Source: Saccoglossus kowalevskii (taxonomy: Eukaryota > Hemichordata > Enteropneusta > Harrimaniidae). From it: DNA of 57,556 nucleotides. Both the position numbers and the translations under genes were made by a program. Location of the stretch: positions 375,866 to 433,421 of the forward strand of contig NW_003105105.1 in NCBI RefSeq assembly GCF_000003605.2, in the 5' to 3' direction. Position 1 is the stretch's first letter. Each line of letters opens with the position of its first letter. The notes under the pieces were generated by a model, which saw nothing but the letters and a program-made list of their open reading frames with translations, had not been told where the DNA came from and ran no database searches. Below, piece by piece: positions 49,251-57,556 of this stretch.

Positions 49251-49670
49251 TTGGTTTGCCTGAAAAAATAATTTTGGTTTGACTCCAGATACTTTTTTTT
49301 AACTACACACTGGATAATGTTGTAGATAACCGTTGCGTAAAACTAAAACCTTTTATTACAACTGATTAATACAATTTAGATTGAAAGAATATGTTCGACT
49401 CATGCACACCGTGTACATTTATGCGTGTACGGTTAGCATCTATAGTTTCCATATGCAAATGTTACAATTTCGATCAATTTATATAACACTAGTAACCGTA
49501 TGCAAGATAACATATCTATACAATGGTATCAGGATACACTAATATGATAGACCATTTAGTAAGTTGATTACACAACTATTCTTATAAGGCGTCCAAACAA
49601 TAACCAACAATAGCTATCTCATAAAATACATTGTTTTTCTATATAATTATACTAATTCTATCTAATATTA

Positions 49671-49676
49671 TTTATT
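49671..49676 (-). terminator. Candidate CROT poly(A) signal
   Basis: TTTATT on the plus strand (AATAAA on the minus strand) 183 bp beyond the CROT stop codon, in a T/A-rich context. Confidence 0.45.
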
Positions 49677-49858
49677 ATTTTTTATCTATTTGTTGGCGTG
49701 TTACTTTTTCGTTCATTCTAACTAGCACAAACAATCATGCACGTGTTGATGATGTCCAAATCTTTGGTAGGTCCAGTGAAATCTAAGTTGATATAAGTTG
49801 TCCATTAATCACAGTTTAACTTTCCCACTTGTGACTTTCATACATCGGACAGCATCAT

Positions 49859-52800
49859 TTAAAGGTTGGAATTGGTGAGCATCGCCAACATTTCATTAAT
49901 AGTTTTTTCTAAATTCTTTCTGTAAACTACACAGTCGGTTGCCTTGTCTTTCTTCCAGGACGACACAAATAATATTAGCCTATAAAAAATACTGATAGTT
50001 TTAGAAACATCTTCAATATCTGAAATTATAAAATAAGTATGACCTTTCTGAATGTATTTTCTAGGGATTTGAATTACAAATGTTATCCTTGTTCGAGGGA
50101 CTGTTAATCTTCATTTCCCCTCGTGTCAAACACAAAATACTCAATACCTGTAAACATCGAACTAGACTACAATTAATATTACACATTGAACTTACGCGTT
50201 CTTGGGGAAAGAGTAGAAAACACCATATCCGTTTTCGCACATTGGTGGTATGAAAGCTAACACAGGTGAGTATCCCGACGAAGAAGTTACCAGAATGTAA
50301 CTTTCATTTCCACCACTGTCAAAAAGATATAATTTCACATTATAGCACATCTGGACTAGATGATTAATATATATTAGGTCTTTCCCCAATAACACACAGT
50401 CGACTGTCAACACGTTTATCCAAAATGTGGTTATCACTGAAAATTCAGGGGCAATATCCGTCCGAACCGTTTGACCCTATTCTATACCTAATATAATTCA
50501 TAATGCTTAACTGGAATTTAGGGAATATTACGCGACATATTAAATAATATATATAAAATATTTGTATTATAAACAACATTCCGTTACAGTTCTGGTGAAT
50601 AATTTCCTATTTCCTATAACGTCTTTCGATCGGACATGCCACTGTACCATGCTTGCTGTTCATTCAATTTTATGATCACTTCATTTCACACGTAATTATT
50701 ATATAAACCGGATAAATTCACCTCATAACAATCAATACAAGTTTTACCTTTTCATGTAGGAAGGATCTTTATATAATTCTGGAAGCGGTATTCCATTCTC
50801 TGCTGCAATCATTTCTAATCCATAGAGATGCCGATGACAGCCCTCGTTGCGTTTACATTCACCCATCAACTGCACATGCTTATTAATCGCCGTAAGAAAC
50901 AAGTTTAAAGTTTTCGATGGCTGGAAAACAGAACAAGGTCGAAAATATAGAATTAAAGATATCATCACGACATGAACAAATCTGAGAAAGGTCCACATGT
51001 AGTACCTATATATGTAATATCAAATCAATCGGACTTGCCGTCGAAAATATCACTTTTTACCAAAAATTACAAACATATTCACCAAAAATAGAGAATTCGA
51101 GATTTTGACATGAAATGATCAAAACTGAGAAAGAACCATCCAAGGCACTTGCATATCAAATTTGAAAACATTCTGACTTGCGCGTTCGAAGTAGAAGTTG
51201 AAATTGTAAAGTTGACGACGACGGACGACGACGGACAGTCAGTAATATGAACAGCTCCGCTAAAAAAAAAAACATTATTTAAAGTCGCCACGCAACGCGC
51301 AATCGAAGTTATGGAAACAAACCATGTATTTTACACGCATTGTATACGTCATATGGGACACACGGCGAACAGGGCGCTATGCGAAAGACTACAACTGCAC
51401 ACGCTCATTCTTACAATATTAAAAGCTCTATATTTTACCAGGAATATTACACGTTCATGCATGCACGTTTAATTTGAAAGTTTAATTGTCTTAATTTAAA
51501 AGGTGACTATTCCTATGAAGACTCATGTACACTTTTTTTCTCAGATTGCCAAGAATATTATATATTGCTCGACTTACTTCAATGTTTTCACCCGTCATAT
51601 ACTGACACCATTGTATTGCCTCCACAGTACATGCCCTCACTGTTTCCGTTCTGCCATGGTAAAACTGGCGGGTTGTAGCTGCCTCATTTGTTGGGGCAGG
51701 TCTGTACGGTAAATAAATAAATAAACAATTTTCCACACACAAAAAATCCCAAAATTTCTTGTAGGGTTACACGCCAATCAATCAATGAATTAATGAATCA
51801 ATTAAACGACAGACCCATACATAGGCATCAAAATAAATGAATAAATTAATTAAAATAAATAAATAATTGAGAAAGAAGACACAGTCTAACACCTGACACA
51901 ATTACCTTTAAGTCTTTAGTACGACGTTATGTCGGTATTAGTATGTCTTAGTATGACGACATAATAATGACATAATGTCAAAATACTGAAATAATGTCAT
52001 TAATATGTCGTCAATATTCAGTCACGTGTTCGTTGTTTAAATAGTATGCTGTTAATAATAATTATTAAGTTAGTTGGCCTTTATTTTCCATTTCTGTTGT
52101 GTAGTTATTTTGAATATTATGGTATAAGGTTGTTTTGACATCTGATTGTCTCGACAGTTGGTTGTCTTAAAGTCTGACTGTCCTAACAACATTTTATTAT
52201 GACAACCACTGATTAATTAAGTAATAGAACCGAGTGGGTGCAATGTTATAACAAAGTTTTTTTTTCTGCCAATGCCACCATGGGAGTAGTATTATTATTC
52301 GTACATGATCTAAATGAGAAATCATTCGTGAACATTTGTAATTAGATAATCATGGGCAGCAAAATACGAGAAATATTTGGGTTGAGTTTGAATTACTTTC
52401 ATTACCTTCTGTACATCTTGTAGTAAGTATATTGTATTGCCAATTGCAAAAAGGCATCTGGGTGAACTTTCTTGCATCTCAGCAATTCTCGATCGAAGTT
52501 CATTTTGTTGATAGACGTTTCAATATTTTTCGACTTGAAAAAACAAACAAACAAACAAACAAAAACTAATTTTAGTGAATCATTTAAACGCGACTACTGT
52601 GTTAATTTAGGTATATTCACAAGAAAACAAACTAAATCGGACAATGAATAATCGAATTAATATAAATATCTAACATTCACCTCCTTCCTGGATTGTTCAA
52701 CAGCCTTACGTATAGCGTTTGTTATATGATCATCCACGATAAACTTTAACTCTTGTGGATTTGACAATTTTCTCACATCGGTTGAGCCCTGCTTAATATG

Positions 52801-55800
52801 ATAGCAAATAAATATAAATTATGCATACAGTATTTTACAAACATATTAATTATAAATTAAAGGTTGAGACACGTCCGGATATATTATAGATTACGTTTTC
52901 TATGTCCATCTAAAAAAAAAACGCTGAAGCTGTTTCCTGCTATGGTTGGCACATACTTGTGAACACGTACTCCTAATTTTGACTATAATATTTTTTTCGT
53001 CATTCAGTGTAAACTGATTCAGGAATTACTACGAAATGCAGAACAAAACACAATTTTTACGACAAATATAAATTTAGGTTCTGTTTATTCTGTGGGGCTA
53101 AAATTGTGACCAGAGAAAATTAAGAAAAGCATAGCGTGCAAAACATAACTACAAACAAAAAACAGTCAGTGCCATCATGCAAAAAATAGACAGTTAACAT
53201 TCTAAATACTTGAATCATAAACACATTTTAAATTCTTAAGTTATTAATACAATTCATCTAATACTATATTTGTTTCTCAATATGTCGTTTTCGAAAATTA
53301 TTAGAAATTAGAAATTATCTCTAAATAATCGGCCTTTTGTCAGTGTTATTAAGGATGTAGTAGAGGTTATTGCATAGCACATTTCTGAAGTAACATATTA
53401 TTTGAATCCCATCAAATTGTTAAAAACGTCGTAAACGGTCGTTTTGAAATATGATACCACGTGTCAGAGTTCACAAAGGGAGGAGTTGTGTCGTATTTTC
53501 TAAAGTCAAAAAGGTAGACAGACTATCTTTGCCAAATTTCATTAGCAGCTATGAAAGAATACCTATGCCAAAAATCACCGTCTTGGAGCAGCTGGGAGTC
53601 TAGATCAACTCTCTAGACTAACCCCAAATACCGATGTTTCCCCATGCGTGAACAATCACAAAAAACATAAAATACACTGTATCTCAGATTTACTCAAAAT
53701 GTATTACCCTCTTAAACCATCGCTACAATTGTTTTTTCTAGTTGAATGCATACTTTATATATTCTTATAAGAGAATGTGAAAAAAAATTATATGTTCAAA
53801 GAAAAAAACTCTACTACATCATTAATGTATATATATATAAAATACTACACCATACCTTCCAAATGCCATCTTGGGCGATAATTTTGGAATTCACATGTAT
53901 CCAATGATTCACAGGACATATTGCATCCACTTGGACGTGCTAATAATTAAATGTAGAACAATATCAAATACCATAATATAATCATAATATCTAAATTACA
54001 TAAAAACAAAAACAATTAATAAACCAGTCATGGCATATCTGGTCTATTGAGTTACATTAGACATCATCATTACTAATGTATCTATATTGAGCTATGATAT
54101 GACGATTTCGGACCATAATATTCCATATATATGTCTGAAAATGATTTTATGTTTTTCCAATTAAGCTTATATACTATAGAAAGACAACATAAAACGTGTG
54201 CAGATTAGTCCATGCAATGCACTGCTAATATAATATATAGTTTATTTGTAAGAATTTAAAATAAAATGTACAAACGTTTTAAAAGTCTCTTGACAATAAT
54301 CGATTCTATAATTCAAACCTATCAATTAATATGACTATATGTTTGTTAGTAGTTTGTTTATTTTCCAGACATGTAAGACCTTTACTGTCCTAAAAAACAA
54401 CTTGAATTATGTATATGGACATTTTACAAAACAGGAGAAAAATAATGGAGACTGGTTAGATTTATAACGTAATTACATATATTATAATATATTGATACCT
54501 TTAATAGTTATGAACAATTACGAATCAGAAATAATGCGTAATAATGTAAAAGAAGTAAGGTTTTCGGAAATGTACAAGTACTCATGGTCATATATCACGC
54601 GGGGACGCTTTGAGATGTATTATATATTCATATAATATTATACATAACTCACTATTGAAATATGCAATCCTAATTATATAGATATTAATAGTTTTATAGT
54701 ATATGCATAAATTGTACCATTACGCACAAATTAATATTAAAATGATATCATAATTAATTATATATTCATATTTATATAATCATTCAAATTACATGGTAAT
54801 ATATGCAAATTATATTCATGAATATTCATGATTCATGAATATGCAAAGTGATCTATACTAACCGGGTAACTACGTCGCATATATGTTATTATTACTTGTA
54901 CTCCAGCTGTCTGTGGCTTATTTGCCCGATATCAACGAATGTCTGCCCACCCATCAAAATTCAATCCGAGAGTATGTTGGAGATCACTACTGCCGTATAT
55001 TCAAGAAAGGGATGCCTGGACGTATGCACGTCGTAGCAGTCGTCTAAAAATATATTGACCTTTATCAAGTGAGACTCCATGCATTTATAGCGTTTGCCGG
55101 TGGTGCATTGTAACTGTTTCGTGAGAATGGTAATACACACCTGCTGTTCTAGCACAATTCATTTCAGTGTTCACTTGTTTGTTTGACGTTATATTTCCTG
55201 CACGTGAAAAAAATATTTACTGAGAGTGCTGTCATACAAATATACCCATACTTACATCTATGTTTAATCCAAAGGTCCCATTCTTAAAGCTGATAAGTGT
55301 GTACCCTTTATCAAACCATCGACCATGGCCAATACCACATAAAGATTCTCTGGCAATCTGGAACAAGGCAAAAATAGTCAAGTAAATTTTGAAAAGTCAT
55401 AGGTTCCAGAAAATCTATTACTTTTTCCGTAATAAATCGGTTCTATAAACAGTTATGTCGCATTTTAGATCAATCAAATCCCCAAGTGTTCGGAAGTTGT
55501 TTGTTGTTAGAGATATAAACGTATACAAATATATCGAGCATAAATATTGTGACGTTTGCCGTAACACATCACATCACAATATTAGTGAATGACAGAGAGG
55601 CCGTAGCCAGGTGATAATAATACCATACCGATTGTAGTGTTTCCGAAGCTTTGTCTTCAAGCCTTAGTATTAGCAAACTCGACTCGATTTCATCTAAGAA
55701 CTTTTTATTCCGTGGATCCAGGGATTGTAAATGTGACCTCGCCTTAAAAATAAAACAGTCTTGTAACTTGGTATGATGTTTATTTTTTTACAACACAACA

Positions 55801-57135
55801 CAGCACACTGTGAAATATATTACAAACAGTGTATATCTTTTTGCGATATAGTATAATGTCGATTTACCTGTGCCCACGGTATTCTGTCTAGTGCTGTCAA
55901 CATTCCCACGCTTAGTATAGTAGGTTGATTGTCGCTTTCAGTTTTGACATACTCTATTTGTCTGAAAGAATCAGGAATTCAATCAGTTGTCTTAGTCGAG
56001 CTATAATTCAAATTAGAAAATAAACTCCTACTGTGCGAATTTAAATACTAATACCTCTTGAGTGCTGGTGCAGACAGTATTTTCCCGTCATCGTCAGTGG
56101 CATTGAATTTATAAAAGCGACCCTTTCTCATGACGATAAGATGACTCGGGCAGTTACCTTCTTTCGCTGGAAAATATAGAATGTAAAACTGTTTATAAAA
56201 GTTATTTCCAAAACATGTACCAGAAAAAAACAAAAACAAATGTGTATATTGTGACGTGAAATTGTGACAGGACCTCATTTGTGAAAGTGAAAGAACAATT
56301 ATGTCAAAGGTCAAAGGTGTGATATGTATTCACGTTAATACTGTGTATAATAAAAACCGTGCAATTGTTCTGTTGTGAGTTGATGTAGAAATTTTTCTGG
56401 CACGGTTGTTGTTATCAACTCATTGGCCCAAGGATCTTTGTTTTAAATTGTATTTATCGCATAATGTCATAATTGATGTTTTGACTGTAATGTGTTATGA
56501 TCATCAAACACCTGAAGTCAATTGAACTGTAATTTTGCTCACCAAAATACACATCATAGTAAAATTGTATAACAATATAAGGGGCGGACCATTTGATATC
56601 CTGGGGGGCTAGGAAGATTTTGTGAAAAAAATCCTACACGGTATGCATGTAAGAATTAGAGACAAGGTCTGCTAAAAAAAATTCCATATCAGATAGGGGA
56701 ATATCAAATGGTCCGCCCCTAAACTGATTTTGTCTGAACTGTCCAACCTCTCGCTTGAAGATAGCATACAATATTAAAGCGCGGTGGTCGTAAATGTAAA
56801 TAAACAATGTATTTTACACGCGTTGTATACGTCGCTATGAGTCCCATATCGAATAGAACGCGGCGTGACGACTGCCGCCCTTTAAAATTGGCAGAATGAT
56901 TTTAGCCAGTCGCAGTAATGCAACACACCCATATTTTCGAAATGGACACTATTGAAAAATCACGTGATAGAAAGATATATATTCAATTACGGTAATCAAC
57001 TACTTACCAGTTTTAAACCACTGTACAAAAGTGTCTTTTTGCACACCAGGAACTCGGCTACTATTAAACAAACTTCTATATTGATACATAGATAATGTTG
57101 TCCCATTGCGATCAATATCTAATGGCAGAGTCTCT
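49859..57135 (-). CDS. CROT: Carnitine O-acyltransferase, CROT-like (5' exons outside window)
   Basis: CROT moves medium-chain acyl groups from CoA to carnitine in peroxisomes. Twelve in-phase exons are visible: 57135-57008, 56166-56055, 55961-55868, 55742-55629, 55357-55256, 53939-53856, 52788-52681, 52533-52406, 51701-51578, 50920-50748, 50315-50196, 49979-49859. They give about 468 residues; human CROT has 612, so about 145 N-terminal residues are missing. Family blocks: SLFNSSRVPG, HLIVMRKGRFYKF, GRWFDKGYTLISF, catalytic His in GLNIDHVQVDA (the NCDHAPFDA position of CROT), HPDAFLQLAIQYTYYKMY, FYHGRTETVRACTVEAIQWC and ENGYGVFYSF. Closest to CROT at the catalytic and FYHGRTET segments; PELYKDPSY also recalls CPT2. 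Departures: YILVTSS replaces the STS triad, and CHRHL replaces FDRHL. The protein ends TNSNL, a weak PTS1-like tail (human CROT ends THL). The acceptor of the first visible exon is ambiguous by a few bases. Confidence 0.92.
51005..51262. repeat. Probable dispersed repeat with GACGACGACGGACGACGACGG tail region
   Basis: Contains TGCATATCAAATTTGAAAAC, ATTCTGACTTGCGCGTTCGA, AAGTAGAAGTTGAAATTG and then a GACGACGGA tract ending AACAGCTCCGCT and poly-A. This composition recalls SINE/LINE-tail-like repeats common in invertebrate genomes. Identification rests on recall of the pattern only; no second copy is in the window. Confidence 0.35.
51283..51385. mobile_element. TTAA-flanked MITE, degraded copy 3
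   Basis: Contains ATGTATTTTACACGCATTGT, ATACGTCATATGGGACACAC and CGAACAGGGCGC, matching the core of 17505-17637 with substitutions. The left edge TTTAAAG is visible; the right terminus is lost. Confidence 0.65.
52541..52563. repeat. (ACAA)n microsatellite
   Basis: About five units directly upstream (minus sense) of the exon 52406-52533 acceptor. Confidence 0.85.
53940..55255. other. CROT intron, very AT-rich, no feature recognised
   Basis: Extreme A/T content from about 54480 to 54850 (repeated TATATTCATATAATATTATA-like words). The open frames at 54848-55155 have no support. Confidence 0.55.
56580..56720. mobile_element. MITE with AGGGGCGGACCATTTGATAT ends
   Basis: 141 bp with perfect 20-bp inverted ends (AGGGGCGGACCATTTGATAT / ATATCAAATGGTCCGCCCCT). 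The interior is non-coding. Only one copy in the window. Confidence 0.9.
56774..56885. mobile_element. TTAA-flanked MITE, copy 2
   Basis: 112 bp from TTAA to TTAA. Shares ATGTATTTTACACGCGTTGT, ATACGTCGCTATGAGTCCCA and the GACGACTGCCGCCCTTTAA end with copy 1, but lacks about 20 bp inside the left arm. Confidence 0.85.
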
Positions 57136-57556
57136 CTGATCAATTAATTATAAAATAAAATGTATAAAAATCAATATAAACAAGTAACTTGTAGAATGCT
57201 GTGTGGGTAATATTTTTATATTGATTTTTGCTGCATTTGCAGCAAATAGTTACCAAACAATGAGAAATCTATTGGATTGAATATACCTCTCAGGTGGCTT
57301 CACATGCATAGTTCAAGCCTGCCTAACCGGTGCTTATACCAGGATTTAGTTACAGCTTCATGTTCCCAGTAATCGCAAGAAATTGACATGACAATAGAAA
57401 TTCATGAAAGACTGGCACTCCCATGCAATTAACAGCGAGTTAAATTCTTAGGATTGAAACATATATTTTGAAGTCACTGATTTAGGCAATGAATAACTTG
57501 AAGTTGACATAAAGACGAGGTAGTTTATGATTTAATCAGTGCTCACTAGAGGCTGA
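57136..57556. other. Right edge, CROT upstream intron; no exon assigned
   Basis: The next CROT exon should lie upstream. A minus-strand patch around 57290-57380 shows DYWEHEAV and a GAG|GTATAT donor-like site, but an in-frame stop precedes the donor, so I do not call it. Confidence 0.4.

Larger units (their letters stand above)
45733..49858. other. Intergenic DNA between GALNT (5' end) and CROT (3' end)
   Basis: No gene recognised. The first ~150 bp above 45732 is richer in GC (GGCGTGGGCGCG) and is the likely GALNT promoter, with GATTTT/ATGGCGACA (YY1-like) at the start codon. The minus-strand frames at 46314-46063 and 46770-46393 show no domain. The tract includes a G13 run at 48207-48219 and the ~145-bp array at 48630-49250. 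Confidence 0.5.
56167..57007. other. CROT intron hosting two MITEs
   Basis: Holds the inverted-repeat elements at 56580-56720 and 56774-56885, only 53 bp apart. No further exon recognised. Confidence 0.65.

Noticed and set aside
57285-57385. Upstream CROT exon
   Set aside because: The frame with DYWEHEAV meets a stop before the GT donor, and the sequence does not match the family segment expected there.

Overview
This window is animal genomic DNA: long AT-rich introns and intergenic tracts, GT-AG exons, microsatellites, and many short inverted-repeat elements. I reconstructed six protein-coding loci exon by exon, checking reading phase at every junction. Their families (caveolin, INSIG, a GALNT11-type GalNAc transferase, a CROT-type carnitine acyltransferase, C-type lectins), the intron density and the repeats fit a non-vertebrate metazoan, for example an invertebrate deuterostome such as a hemichordate. 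The sequence alone does not name the species.

Layout. 1-8201: two tandem secreted C-type lectin-domain genes on the minus strand; the first runs off the left edge, the second is complete (178 aa). Between them lie AT-rich DNA and decayed non-LTR retrotransposon pieces. 12053-14121: a complete, divergent caveolin gene on the plus strand (three coding exons, 171 aa), with two copies of one inverted-repeat element flanking its last exon. 18710-24282: an INSIG gene on the plus strand (five coding exons, 208 aa), with a candidate promoter carrying an SRE-like site, a CCAAT box and NRF1- and YY1-like motifs. 24283-29659: convergent intergenic DNA. 29660-45732: a complete minus-strand polypeptide GalNAc-transferase of the GALNT11 type (ten exons, 569 aa). 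45733-49858: intergenic DNA with a ~145-bp satellite-like array. 49859-57135: the last twelve recognised exons of a minus-strand CROT-like carnitine O-acyltransferase whose 5' end lies beyond the window.

How the genes relate. INSIG (ER sterol sensing), caveolin (caveolae and cholesterol-rich membrane) and CROT (peroxisomal acyl-carnitine export) all touch lipid biology, but nothing here shows co-regulation. The more striking point is that the human counterparts of INSIG, GALNT11, CROT and CAV all lie on chromosome 7, so the window may preserve a piece of an ancestral animal linkage group.

Repeats. Several non-autonomous DNA-transposon (MITE-like) families recur: a TTAA-flanked family, two families with TACTGTAAA-type ends, one with TATCCTCGGGGGCGGA ends and one with AGGGGCGGACCATTTGATAT ends. 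No tRNA, rRNA or CRISPR array was seen. I found no novel multi-gene system; the novelty lies in the divergent caveolin, the linkage and the repeat families.
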